A stretch of 13,545 nucleotides of DNA from Candidatus Altimarinota bacterium. Its GTDB lineage: Bacteria > Patescibacteriota > Gracilibacteria > UBA4473. Of the stretch, positions 1-7,077 are shown piece after piece. The DNA is taken from NCBI GenBank assembly GCA_020630245.1, contig JAHDBZ010000028.1, forward strand, positions 1 to 13,545. Reading direction: 5' to 3'. The notes beneath the pieces are model-generated. The model was not told the origin of the DNA. It was given only the letters and a program-made list of their open reading frames with translations, and ran no database searches. Every line of letters starts with the position of its first letter. The stretch's first letter is position 1. The position numbers and the translations under genes are program-made.

Positions 1-548
1 GTGCCCAAAAGAGTTTCGGCTCTTTTTTTGAGAAATTCAATCTCGGGTAGATCATGATAGATCGTGATAGATCTTTGATCCGAGGTAGGTCGTGTGTGGT
101 ATGTGGCAGGAATGTCGCTGGTTATGATTTGCAATTGGGTGCCGGCGAGATGTTGGAGGATTTTTTTAGTTTTTGGGTTGGCAAAAATTGCTTCTGGGAA
201 ATAGAGGTGTTTGAGATTATGCTGTTTGGCGCGCCGGATTTCCTTGCGGGCGAGGCGACGAAATTCAACACTATCAGCGAGTCCCTCGAGCGCTAAGTGG
301 TGGATCGCTTGAGTCGGAAAAAGAGGCATCTTCGAGTAGGCTTCGGCAATTTTTCTATGATGGTGGTCAAATACGACCCCGGTGTGCTCTGGAAGATTTT
401 TTTCCCATAAATCAGCCTCGGTTTGAACGTTTGTATCCGTGGAAGCCGGAACTTTGTAAAAAAAGGTTAGGTGTGCGGCCGGGTTTTTCGCTAGAATAGA
501 CCCACCAAACACAAAGATTCCGCAATTATCGCCGGCAAAAGATAGCAT
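1..548 (-). CDS. Unrecognised protein, N-terminal part only (runs off left edge)
   Basis: An uninterrupted minus-strand frame runs from an ATG at 546-548 to the window edge, giving about 182 codons without a stop. An in-frame TGA lies 24 nt upstream of the ATG, and this ATG is the first start codon after it. The product begins MLSFAGDNCGIFVFGGSILA, so it has a short hydrophobic, glycine-containing start but no clear signal peptide. A soluble, charged region follows, with an FDHHHRKIAEAY stretch near residue 65, a basic helix-like stretch (RRLARKEIRRAKQ) and an alternating IITSDIP strand-like segment, all consistent with an ordinary folded cytosolic protein. I do not recognise the family. It is divergent from the pilus operon, with 46 nt between the two starts, so the two may share a control region. 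No good Shine-Dalgarno sequence is visible. That it is a gene is fairly sure; its function is unknown. Confidence 0.72.
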   Translation of the reverse strand, partial: MLSFAGDNCGIFVFGGSILAKNPAAHLTFFYKVPASTDTNVQTEADLWEKNLPEHTGVVFDHHHRKIAEAYSKMPLFPTQAIHHLALEGLADSVEFRRLARKEIRRAKQHNLKHLYFPEAIFANPKTKKILQHLAGTQLQIITSDIPATYHTRPTSDQRSITIYHDLPEIEFLKKRAETLLG

Positions 549-594
549 TTCATTATCTTTACTAGCGGTTCAGTCGGATTTTACAAAGAAAAAA

Positions 595-1092
595 ATGAAT
601 TCCCAAGACCCAAAAGCGGCTCGCCTGGTTCCCAAACTTATGTACGGCTTTGTGATTTTAAGCATTGCCTTGGCGGCGCTGATGTTTTTTGATCAGTGGT
701 ATAGTCGTCAGCAAATTTCAACGTTACAGTCAGAAAACCAAAAACAATTTCGACAGATTGAAAACATTGAGCAAGAGGGAGAGATCGGAGATCTTTATGC
801 GGCCAAACAAATACTGGACAAGGCCAGCCAAAAAAAGATCGCGTGGTCAACCGTGGCTGAGAAGTTACTAGCTCAGGAGGGCGACGGAGAATCAGTCGAA
901 TTTACCGCTATCAACGTGGCGGCCGATGGAGATGTAGGGATCAATGGTGAAGCCAATGATTTGCGTAGTATTGCGTCATTGATCCAGAAAGTACGTCTTG
1001 ATCCAACGTTTCAAGGGCCATTTGTACCGAGTATCAACGGTAAAAGTGGAACCTTTAAGTTCCAATTGCAATTTAAGTACCTTGATCTCTAA
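595..1092 (+). CDS. pilN: PilN-like pilus assembly inner-membrane protein
   Basis: A 165-aa protein with a short cytoplasmic N-terminus, one membrane segment at about residues 15-33 (LMYGFVILSIALAALMFF), a polar coiled-coil-like stretch at about 38-80 and a small alpha/beta domain after that. This layout is that of PilN/GspL-C, which pairs with PilO in the membrane to link the cytoplasmic platform to the pilus. It is the first gene of the operon and lies 6 nt before the pilO-like gene. PilN proteins usually carry an INLLP-like motif near the N-terminus that docks into PilM. None is visible here (the start reads MNSQDPKAARLVPK), and no pilM lies upstream. Assignment rests on topology and position more than on sequence motifs. 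The start is an ATG after an A-rich stretch without a clear ribosome-binding site. Confidence 0.62.
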   Translation: MNSQDPKAARLVPKLMYGFVILSIALAALMFFDQWYSRQQISTLQSENQKQFRQIENIEQEGEIGDLYAAKQILDKASQKKIAWSTVAEKLLAQEGDGESVEFTAINVAADGDVGINGEANDLRSIASLIQKVRLDPTFQGPFVPSINGKSGTFKFQLQFKYLDL

Positions 1093-1098
1093 AAAATC

Positions 1099-1608
1099 AT
1101 GAAAAATCTACATTGGTGGTTGGTTCTGGCATGTGTTCCGTTGTATGGATTCTGGACGATGCCGTATCTCAATGACAAGCGTCCAGCCCTACAAAAAGCG
1201 ATTACGGTTGAAGAAGATCAGCGAGATGAGCTGAAGAAAAAAATGTTGGCACTTAAAAATCAACAAAAGGAACTTTCCACCACGGATTCTCCACCCACAG
1301 AAGCTGTGCCGGTGGTATTAGAACAAGAATACATTATCCAAGATCTAAGGCGGATCACGCAAGGAAACGGCTTTTCTACTACAGGATTTGCTTTTGCCAA
1401 GGGGCAAAACCCAGACACGAAGTCAGCCCAAATGACGATTACATTTAGTGCTAAAGGAAAAAAGGAGAATCTCATCAAATTATTACAATCGGTAGAAAGC
1501 AATGAACGCTTTTTAGCGCTTAAAGATCTTTCGCTTTCTGCGTCACAGACATCTCCTGGTCTGATCAATGTTAATTTTAATCTCTACACGTTAGCACAGC
1601 GTTTCTAA
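1099..1608 (+). CDS. pilO: PilO-like pilus assembly inner-membrane protein
   Basis: A 169-aa protein with an N-terminal membrane segment at about residues 5-20 (HWWLVLACVPLYGFW), a charged coiled coil at about 30-62 (KAITVEEDQRDELKKKMLAL), a Pro/Thr-rich hinge, and a C-terminal alpha/beta domain from about 80 that ends in alternating strand residues (LINVNFNLYTL). This is the usual PilO/GspM build: a single-pass protein whose ferredoxin-like domain pairs with that of PilN in the periplasm or its equivalent. It follows the PilN-like gene by 6 nt and precedes pilC by 16 nt, matching the N-O-C order known from pilus operons. Sequence identity with classical PilO is not obvious by eye, so the call leans on topology and neighbours. 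Confidence 0.62.
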   Translation: MKNLHWWLVLACVPLYGFWTMPYLNDKRPALQKAITVEEDQRDELKKKMLALKNQQKELSTTDSPPTEAVPVVLEQEYIIQDLRRITQGNGFSTTGFAFAKGQNPDTKSAQMTITFSAKGKKENLIKLLQSVESNERFLALKDLSLSASQTSPGLINVNFNLYTLAQRF

Positions 1609-1624
1609 TCACCGCATTTTATTG

Positions 1625-2824
1625 ATGTCTGACCCACAATCATCCCCCCGAACATTTTCGGAAGCTCTGCAGGTACTGCAGCATCCGCATGATCGTACGG
1701 TTATCTATGGGGTGACAGATCGTCGAGATGATCATTGGCTGGTAAAGCTCAATGACTTTTTGATTGATATGCAGGGCATTAAGGGAAAACAAAAGGCTCG
1801 GTTTTTTCATTCTCTCAAGCTGTTGTTTGCTTCCGGTGTGCAGTTTACGAGAGCCCTCGAAATGCTGTCTCGTCGTACCAGCAATCTGCGCTTGTCACGG
1901 GTTCTGGCTACGGTGAGTCATGATATGGAGCAGGGCGGGTTATCCTTTTCAAAGGCACTGGCCAAACACCCACGAGTCTTTACCAATTCTGAAGTCAAGA
2001 TGATCTATTCTGGAGAATTGACGGGAAAAATTGACCACACGCTTGATTCGATCGCTTCGCAAATGCAGAAAAATCTCGAGTTGCAGATGCGTATCCGTTC
2101 GGCGCTGATGTATCCAATCACAGTTATTTTAGCAGTGATTCTTGCCTCAGTGGTGGTGATGATCTTTATCGTGCCGCGCTTGACGGCCTTGTTTGCTGAA
2201 GCCGGCGCTTCGTTGCCACTTTCAACTCAAGTACTGATCTTTATGTCAGAATTTACGCGTCAGTTTTGGTGGTTACTTCTGACAGTTGCGGTGGCTGGTT
2301 ATTTTTGGTTTCAAAATTGGCTTCGGACCGATAGTGGACGACGACAATTTGATCAGTGGGTATTGCAAGCGCCCTTGGTATCAAATCTAGTTAGCAACAT
2401 CCAAACGGTGCGAATTGCACAGAACTTTTCAACGCTAATGAAATCAGGAATTCCGCTTAACAAAGCACTTCTGGTACTCTCTGAAATTATTCCAAACCGA
2501 GTCGTTGGTGAGGCAATTGGGAACATCGAATTTGATATCCGAAGTGGTTCGCGCCTGCATGAGGCGTTTGCGAAGCAGAAAGATCTAGATCCAGTCTTGC
2601 CAGAGATACTAGAGGTAGGAGAGACAACGGGTTCTATCTCTGAAGTACTTACCAAGCTCGGTGATCAATACGAGTTCGAAGTCGATGCGCAGCTTAAGAA
2701 TCTTTCAAAGCTAATTGAGCCGATCATTATCATCGTCGTAGGGGTAGCGGTAATCTTTATGATTTTGGCCGTGCTGACTCCAATCTTCCAAATGCAGGAA
2801 ATATTTTCTAGTGGGGCTGCTTAG
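1625..2824 (+). CDS. pilC: PilC/GspF-type inner-membrane platform protein
   Basis: A 399-aa polytopic membrane protein with two tandem T2SSF domains, the platform on which the PilB ATPase acts during pilin polymerisation. The first domain spans roughly residues 55-180 and contains the typical FFHSLKLLFASGVQFTRALE start and an IYSGELTGKIDHTLDSIA helix. The second spans roughly 260-385 and has the matching LEVGETTGSISEVLTKLG. Hydrophobic segments lie near 160-190, 215-235 and 365-390, each following a T2SSF domain or between them. The length is close to the ~400 aa usual for the family. I start at ATG 1625; a TTG directly before it at 1622 would add one residue. No Shine-Dalgarno sequence is visible, so translation may be coupled to the gene upstream. 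Confidence 0.93.
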   Translation: MSDPQSSPRTFSEALQVLQHPHDRTVIYGVTDRRDDHWLVKLNDFLIDMQGIKGKQKARFFHSLKLLFASGVQFTRALEMLSRRTSNLRLSRVLATVSHDMEQGGLSFSKALAKHPRVFTNSEVKMIYSGELTGKIDHTLDSIASQMQKNLELQMRIRSALMYPITVILAVILASVVVMIFIVPRLTALFAEAGASLPLSTQVLIFMSEFTRQFWWLLLTVAVAGYFWFQNWLRTDSGRRQFDQWVLQAPLVSNLVSNIQTVRIAQNFSTLMKSGIPLNKALLVLSEIIPNRVVGEAIGNIEFDIRSGSRLHEAFAKQKDLDPVLPEILEVGETTGSISEVLTKLGDQYEFEVDAQLKNLSKLIEPIIIIVVGVAVIFMILAVLTPIFQMQEIFSSGAA

Positions 2825-2846
2825 CCGACATCTCTGTCCAGATGAA

Positions 2847-3386
2847 ATGCTATTACCAAATCTAAACTTCCAAAGATTTTTCCGTCCATCAACTGGACGG
2901 CGTCGCCCGGGTTTTACGGTGATAGAGTTAATGGTTGTGGTTGTGTTGATAGGAATATTTGCAGCTCTGGCGGTGCCGGACTACCGACAACATCAACAGC
3001 GTGAAGCGTTGCGTACCAGCGTTATCGAAACGAAGGCCTATTTGGACGAAGCTTTTGCGCAAGCCAGGGCTCTCTCACAAAACCAGAACCTATATACTCG
3101 ATCCGATACAGAGTTAGAGTTTTGTGGTATTTTTATCGATGGAACCGAGATCTGTGAGCGACCCTTGGAACTTCCAAATGGTATTACTCTCACCCTAGAA
3201 ACCGCCCCAGGCGTTCCAACAACTGTTTCAGAGTGGTCATACACGGCCCCGCATGGAGACATCAATGGCCTAACCATTCCTATTGAGCTAGTTTTTACGC
3301 ATGACAGCGGTGAAGCCAGACGACTCAGGATCTATCCGCAGTCAGGACTGATCGAAGAAATTTTTGTTACCCCGCCGACACCATGA
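2847..3386 (+). CDS. Pilin-like protein, GspH/FimT type
   Basis: A 179-aa prepilin. A basic 22-residue leader ends RRRPG, followed by FTVIELMVVVVLIGIFAALA. This is the class III signal read by prepilin peptidase, with cleavage after Gly22 and Glu at mature position 5. The long hydrophobic helix continues into an amphipathic stretch with AYLDEAFAQARALSQ. The rest is a strand-rich globular domain ending RRLRIYPQSGLIEEIF, which resembles the G-[LR]-[IV] strand near the end of GspH/FimT minor pilins. Two cysteines at the ends of EFCGIFIDGTEIC could form a disulfide. I take ATG 2847. A GTG at 2811 is in frame but would overlap pilC by 14 nt and lengthen the leader to 34 residues. It is the first of four pilin-like genes; H type is inferred from order and fold. 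Confidence 0.82.
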   Translation: MLLPNLNFQRFFRPSTGRRRPGFTVIELMVVVVLIGIFAALAVPDYRQHQQREALRTSVIETKAYLDEAFAQARALSQNQNLYTRSDTELEFCGIFIDGTEICERPLELPNGITLTLETAPGVPTTVSEWSYTAPHGDINGLTIPIELVFTHDSGEARRLRIYPQSGLIEEIFVTPPTP

Positions 3387-3994
3387 GGCCTCTGAAAATA
3401 CCTTCAAAATCCAGAAACCAAGGATTTACCTTGGTGGAAACCTTAATGGTAATGTTGGTTTTGGGGATTGTCATGGTGGCCGTGAGTTCCTTGGCGAGCA
3501 CGGTGCTTAGTTCAGCGGCCAAAAACACCAATCGTATTAAAGCAATTTACCTGACGCAGCAGTGTACAGAGCTGGCGCGCAATGTGCGCGATAGTGCTTG
3601 GAGACAAAATATCGAATGGACTTGTCCTTTTTCGCCGCCGTTTGCGCAACCGGTCGAATATGACCCAGATGATCCAGCCGCGGACAATGTCTATACGATC
3701 TCAGTTCGTGAGGGAAATTTGCCAATCCTAAACTGTAAAGAAGACTTGGGGTCTTTTATTGCGGAGGCAGATCCTGATTCTGCTTGGCTCTATCCGACCA
3801 GTACTCCTGGTATCCTGACCTCAGATCCATCGCAAGCGGTGGGGACAGATCCTTCCAACTTTCGGCGCTATATTACGATCGATGCCTTTGATGATGTAGA
3901 GAACATTTTGGAGCTGACTTGCCATACCAAATGGGGGGACGATGAAGGACATGTGAAAATGACACAGATACTTACTAACTGGCGACGACAATGA
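3383..3994 (+). CDS. Pilin-like protein, GspI/PilV type
   Basis: A 203-aa prepilin. A 14-residue basic leader ends SRNQG, then FTLVETLMVMLVLGIVMVAV, with Glu at mature position 5 and a 20-residue membrane helix. The following helix carries IYLTQQCTELARNVRDSAW, matching the GspI/PilV habit of an A/YL-x-Q-x-x-x-E-x-x-R pattern after the membrane helix. The C-terminal domain is acidic and includes several Asp-Pro turns and two further pairs of cysteines spread along it, so disulfides are possible. Its ATG overlaps the previous TGA (ATGA), which implies translational coupling. It is probably a tip/priming component rather than the major subunit, because it is long, single-copy and embedded between other minor pilins. 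Confidence 0.85.
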   Translation: MRPLKIPSKSRNQGFTLVETLMVMLVLGIVMVAVSSLASTVLSSAAKNTNRIKAIYLTQQCTELARNVRDSAWRQNIEWTCPFSPPFAQPVEYDPDDPAADNVYTISVREGNLPILNCKEDLGSFIAEADPDSAWLYPTSTPGILTSDPSQAVGTDPSNFRRYITIDAFDDVENILELTCHTKWGDDEGHVKMTQILTNWRRQ

Positions 3995-4608
3995 GGCTAC
4001 TAAGTAGAGAGCGGCGAGCAGAAAACAGAGAGCAGTTCTTGAGATCTGGTAATGCGCGGCTGCGTCATAAAGGATTTACGTTGCTAGAAGTACTAGTTGC
4101 AACCGTTATCAGCGTAACAATGCTAACACTTGTAATGGGGAGCTTTTGGACGTTGTGGCAGTTGTATCGGGAGGCAGACCTGATGCGAGAAATGCAGCAT
4201 GAAGCTACTTTTGCGATGACACGAATCGCTGACAAAGTGCGCTCCAATGGAGTCGATTATGATGGATACCTGGATCCCAATCGTTGCCAGGGAGATATCA
4301 ATAAAACCCTTTGTCTTGGTGAAAATTGGTTCTTAAAAGCGGAAGATGAAAATCTCAAAATGACCAATAACGGCACGCTCGAGCCTTTGTTTTCGGCCAA
4401 TAAATTTGCCCTCGATTATCTACATTTCTCGGTGTTTCCTGCCAATAAACCAAATCCAACCACACTGGAAAATGGTTTTCAGCCTCAGGTTACCGTGCAC
4501 ATGGAACTACGTAGTTTGCGTGATTCGCTGGGACGTGAAGCCGAGCCGGCCGATGCGTTAAAATTTACCATTCAGACGACTATCTCTTCACGTAAATACA
4601 ATTTCTAG
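3991..4608 (+). CDS. Pilin-like protein, GspJ/PilW type
   Basis: A 205-aa prepilin from the ATG that overlaps the previous TGA. The leader is unusually long for this cluster, 28 residues ending RLRHKG, followed by FTLLEVLVATVISVTMLTLV with Glu at mature position 5. The helix after the membrane part (LYREADLMREMQHEATFAMT, then RIADKVRSNG) is typical of GspJ/PilW, where an R-A-D-x-x-R stretch precedes an A-x-x-R-I motif. The C-terminal domain is strand-rich and has two close cysteines (NRCQGDINKTLC). The first 17 leader codons cover a period-7 purine repeat at 4006-4035. A TTG at 4039, just past the repeat, would give a normal 12-residue leader, so the start is uncertain although ATG is favoured by the ATGA overlap. 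Confidence 0.85.
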   Translation: MRLLSRERRAENREQFLRSGNARLRHKGFTLLEVLVATVISVTMLTLVMGSFWTLWQLYREADLMREMQHEATFAMTRIADKVRSNGVDYDGYLDPNRCQGDINKTLCLGENWFLKAEDENLKMTNNGTLEPLFSANKFALDYLHFSVFPANKPNPTTLENGFQPQVTVHMELRSLRDSLGREAEPADALKFTIQTTISSRKYNF

Positions 4609-4611
4609 CTC

Positions 4612-5421
4612 ATGCGAACTGTCAAAAATCCGGGTTCGACCTTCCTGATAGCGATCTTCCTCTCGACGATGATCCTCGGGGTAGGGCTGGGGGCTGCCAA
4701 AATGGTGGTCAAAGAACTCGAGTTCTCGAGTGACCTACTTTATGGAGAGCAGTCCTATTATGCGGCTGAATCCGGTGTTGAGACCGTGCTGGTCGAGTTA
4801 CGTGATCCGGCAACTCCAGTGCAGCATATTGAGGGAGTGGGAGAGTTGCCTTTGGGGCAGGCAACCTATGAGGCGGAGATCATTAACCGTGTCGGATCAG
4901 GCAATTCGATCGAATTTGAACTGGGTCCCCTGCAAAGTCGGCGGATTCGGATGATACGAGACATTGATGATGATCGTCTAGACGCTGGTTATGATCCACA
5001 AATTTCGCAACGATTTGATATTTCACACGATGGAGCCGCTACCACCTGGCAGTGGCGAGTACTGTGTAAGCAGGGAGATCAGACCAAAGCTTTTGAAAAT
5101 ATCACGACTGGCAATAATATTTCTAGTTTTTTACAGAGCACAGATGGGTTCGGCGATGACAGGACTGCGACCATAGACTTTAATAATTGGATTTCTGGAT
5201 TCGACGCCGATGAGCAGCGGAGTTGTATCTTTGTCGTACAAAATCTGGCCGATGCGCCAGCGATATTTACGCTCGTTCCACAGGGAGCCTCTCTGCCACC
5301 GCTACAGGCAGCGGTAACTTCGATTGGGCGATCTGGAAATCGTCAAAAGAGTATCAGTTTTGATTATGAACAGACTCTGGGAGGTATCTTTGACTTCGTG
5401 TTTTATCACGAAGGGGACTAG
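4612..5421 (+). CDS. Pilin-like protein, GspK/PilX type
   Basis: A 269-aa protein, the longest pilin-like member of the operon. Its basic start MRTVKNPG is followed by STFLIAIFLSTMILGVGLGA, a hydrophobic helix without Glu at position 5. The helix leads into YGEQSYYAAESGVETVLVEL, the A-x-Y-x-A-[ED]-[AS]-G-x-E signature common to GspK and PilX. Lack of Glu5 and the large extra domain are both normal for GspK, which sits at the very tip of the pseudopilus. The domain from about residue 65 on is strand-rich and acidic with two cysteines (near residues 147 and 205). It follows the J-type gene by 3 nt and ends the operon. Together with the three genes before it, it completes an H-I-J-K set. The gene ends in TAG, followed by a convergent spacer. 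Confidence 0.8.
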   Translation: MRTVKNPGSTFLIAIFLSTMILGVGLGAAKMVVKELEFSSDLLYGEQSYYAAESGVETVLVELRDPATPVQHIEGVGELPLGQATYEAEIINRVGSGNSIEFELGPLQSRRIRMIRDIDDDRLDAGYDPQISQRFDISHDGAATTWQWRVLCKQGDQTKAFENITTGNNISSFLQSTDGFGDDRTATIDFNNWISGFDADEQRSCIFVVQNLADAPAIFTLVPQGASLPPLQAAVTSIGRSGNRQKSISFDYEQTLGGIFDFVFYHEGD

Positions 5422-5479
5422 TAATTTCTAGGAGAGACCAGTTTCCCCTAGAGAGACCCCTTCTGAATTTCGAATTTGT

Positions 5480-5510
5480 TAATTTAGGGAACCCACGAGA
5501 CCCTAAATTA
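5480..5510. terminator. Hairpin between convergent pilin operon and purL
   Basis: TAATTTAGGG at 5480-5489 is the exact reverse complement of CCCTAAATTA at 5501-5510, with an 11-nt loop. It lies in the 128-nt spacer where the pilin operon (plus) and purL (minus) converge. The symmetric position suits a bidirectional transcription stop. No T-run follows on either strand and the stem is AT-rich, so a classic intrinsic terminator is not shown. Confidence 0.4.
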
Positions 5511-5549
5511 TCTCATAAATTAAATTACCAATTAGCAGTGAGTTTTTAT

Positions 5550-6842
5550 TTAATTGAGTATCAATGTTCCATCCTCAAAACTTACTTCTGTCGTGGTATC
5601 AGGACGAGTCGGTAGTTCGTAAGGACGATCGTAGAGGATTCCTTGAGTGATGAGGTCAGCCGTGGCGTCGCAAAGCGTCTCGCCGTGGTATTTAACTACG
5701 TAGCGACCATCGGCGCGAACGGTCCCAACCTTACTAGCGCCCGCATTAGCAGCGACTTTTCCAAGCTCCCAAGTGTTTTGGAAATGATCGATGATGCGCT
5801 CGGTCAGACTAGGGTGGCAGGCAAAACAGAAACGTTCTTGAGTCTCTGAACAAGCGACTACGTGTGGCGCATACCCATCGCGAGCGACGTGGAGTTGATC
5901 GAGGTTGATGTCGGCTCCGTAGCCACCACCATGGGCGAGCTCGACCGTGGCACAGACCACGCCACCGGCACCGAGATCCTTGAGGGCGATCTTATCAAAG
6001 AGCCCGTCGGCTTTCAGTTTCTCGATTAGGTCGAGGATAGAAGCCACCAAATGACGTTCTAGGAAAGGATTTGGTTCTTGGACTGCCGCCTTTTTGGCTT
6101 CTAAATCATCATCTTCTTCAAAACTTCCTGAAGCAAAGCTAGCCCCGCCAAACCCAGAGTTATCACTTGGTTTTCCGACAATAATAAATTCCCAATTTTC
6201 TTCGGCCGCTTCTTTGGGCACGTAAGAATGAATCAGATCAGAGTGTCGCAGCGCTCCGAGAGCGGTTACATTTACCAAGCAGTTTTCATTAAAGCCATCA
6301 TCAAAAAATACATCGCCACCCAGATTAGGAACTCCCAGTGGATTACTATAGCCAGCTACCCCAGCGACAACGCCACTGGCGATGTTACGATTGAGTAGGT
6401 TTTCCGGGTTCCCGAAGCGCAGTTGATCCAGTGTTCCGACTGGTCGAGCGCCCATACAAAGTATATCTCGCACGATCCCACCGATTCCGGTAGCAGCTCC
6501 CTCGTAGGGAACGATCTGGCTGGGGTGGTTATGTGACTCGTGTCCAACAGCAATCCCATAACTCTCTCCTTGGTAATCAAAGACTTTCAACACCCCGGCA
6601 TCTTCGCTCGGACCGAGTAGTACCGTTGGCCCCGTAGTAGGAAAGCCTTTTAGAAATGGGCGAGAACTCTTGTAGCTACAGTGCTCTGAAAGTTGAATCG
6701 AAAAGATCGTAGCTTCGGTCAGCGTCATCGGACGTCCGAGGGCGGTTTGTAGGTCTTGAGCTTCTTGCAGCTTAAGCGCTAAGCGGTGTTCCGTGAGTAA
6801 GTTGGCAGCATCGGGGCCGAAAAAATCAAGGGTTTGTGTCAT
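5550..6842 (-). CDS. purL: FGAM synthase PurL, N-terminal half only
   Basis: Encodes 430 aa of phosphoribosylformylglycinamidine synthase, the ATP-dependent step in purine synthesis that turns FGAR and ammonia into FGAM. Visible motifs include LSEHCSYKSSR (51-61), GHESHNHPS (100-108) with the catalytic-type histidine, GIGGIVRD (119-126) with a magnesium-type aspartate, GGDVFF (175-180), KDLGAGG (288-294) and CSETQER (331-337). These make up the first ATP-grasp-like AIRS N and C domain pair. PurL normally has two such pairs in 600-800 aa. Here the frame stops with TAA straight after the YDRPYELP linker where the second half should start. The downstream 128 nt hold no remnant, and beyond them lies the opposite-strand pilin operon. 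Either the enzyme is split with its second half elsewhere, or that half is lost. The reading frame itself is intact. Confidence 0.93.
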   Translation of the reverse strand: MTQTLDFFGPDAANLLTEHRLALKLQEAQDLQTALGRPMTLTEATIFSIQLSEHCSYKSSRPFLKGFPTTGPTVLLGPSEDAGVLKVFDYQGESYGIAVGHESHNHPSQIVPYEGAATGIGGIVRDILCMGARPVGTLDQLRFGNPENLLNRNIASGVVAGVAGYSNPLGVPNLGGDVFFDDGFNENCLVNVTALGALRHSDLIHSYVPKEAAEENWEFIIVGKPSDNSGFGGASFASGSFEEDDDLEAKKAAVQEPNPFLERHLVASILDLIEKLKADGLFDKIALKDLGAGGVVCATVELAHGGGYGADINLDQLHVARDGYAPHVVACSETQERFCFACHPSLTERIIDHFQNTWELGKVAANAGASKVGTVRADGRYVVKYHGETLCDATADLITQGILYDRPYELPTRPDTTTEVSFEDGTLILN

Positions 6843-6859
6843 TTCGTCGCTATATTAGG

Positions 6860-6887
6860 TGAAAATCTAAAATCTAAAATCCAAAAA
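6860..6887 (-). repeat. Period-7 T-rich repeat upstream of purL
   Basis: Read on the minus strand this is four heptads: TTTTTGG (6887-6881), ATTTTAG (6880-6874), ATTTTAG (6873-6867) and ATTTTCA (6866-6860). They are followed by a possible -10 element TAATAT and the purL ATG. The T-rich strand faces the gene in its coding sense, as in the copies at 8824 and 9880. Confidence 0.75.
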
Positions 6888-6898
6888 TAAAAAAAAAT

Positions 6899-7055
6899 TG
6901 TCACCCTGAGCAGACAATCAGACCAAACGTAATTTCCGTCGAAGGGCCTCCCGTCTTGGCATTGAGAAACATAAGTAACAATCCTGGGTTTCAATATTCT
7001 GAATATGAAACGGGAGATCCTTCTGCCAAACCTACGGTTTGCCATCAGGAAGACA
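6899..7055. repeat. Imperfect long inverted repeat (REP/MITE-like)
   Basis: The outer ends TGTCACCCTGA (6899-6909) and TCAGGAAGACA (7045-7055) pair at 9 of 11 positions. An inner arm GAAGGGCCTCCCGT (6941-6954) pairs with ACGGGAGATCCTTC (7010-7023) at 12 of 14 positions, and the two remaining pairs are G-U type in one RNA strand. The middle holds a further hairpin, ATATTC/GAATAT around 7000, flanked by GTTTC/GAAAC. The segments between arms also show partial complementarity (CAAAC-GTA). The element has no coding potential and fills the space between the divergent purL and pilB genes. I recall CCTGAGC...GTCGAAGGG-like strings as common dispersed repeats in bacteria, but cannot check for copies here. 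Confidence 0.6.
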
Positions 7056-7077
7056 GCAAAATGAAGTAGATTATTTA

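Noticed and set aside
48..73. Tandem 10-mer TAGATC(A/G)TGA, about 2.6 copies
   Set aside because: It lies inside the minus-strand coding frame and is short enough to be chance or local slippage.
54..296. Plus-strand open frame of 80 codons
   Set aside because: It is antisense to the long clean minus-strand frame 548-1, has no family resemblance and no start context.
480..548. FGGS motif near the start of the left-edge gene, like nucleotidylyl transferases (NadD/CoaD)
   Set aside because: The H-x-G-H motif that should follow is missing, so the resemblance is only four residues.
2811..2846. GTG start for the first pilin-like gene
   Set aside because: It would overlap pilC and lengthen the leader without adding a known feature; ATG 2847 gives a normal basic leader.
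6839..7045. Minus-strand 68-codon frame upstream of purL
   Set aside because: It is made by the heptad repeat, poly-A and inverted repeat; its low-complexity Phe/Ile/Arg product shows no protein character.
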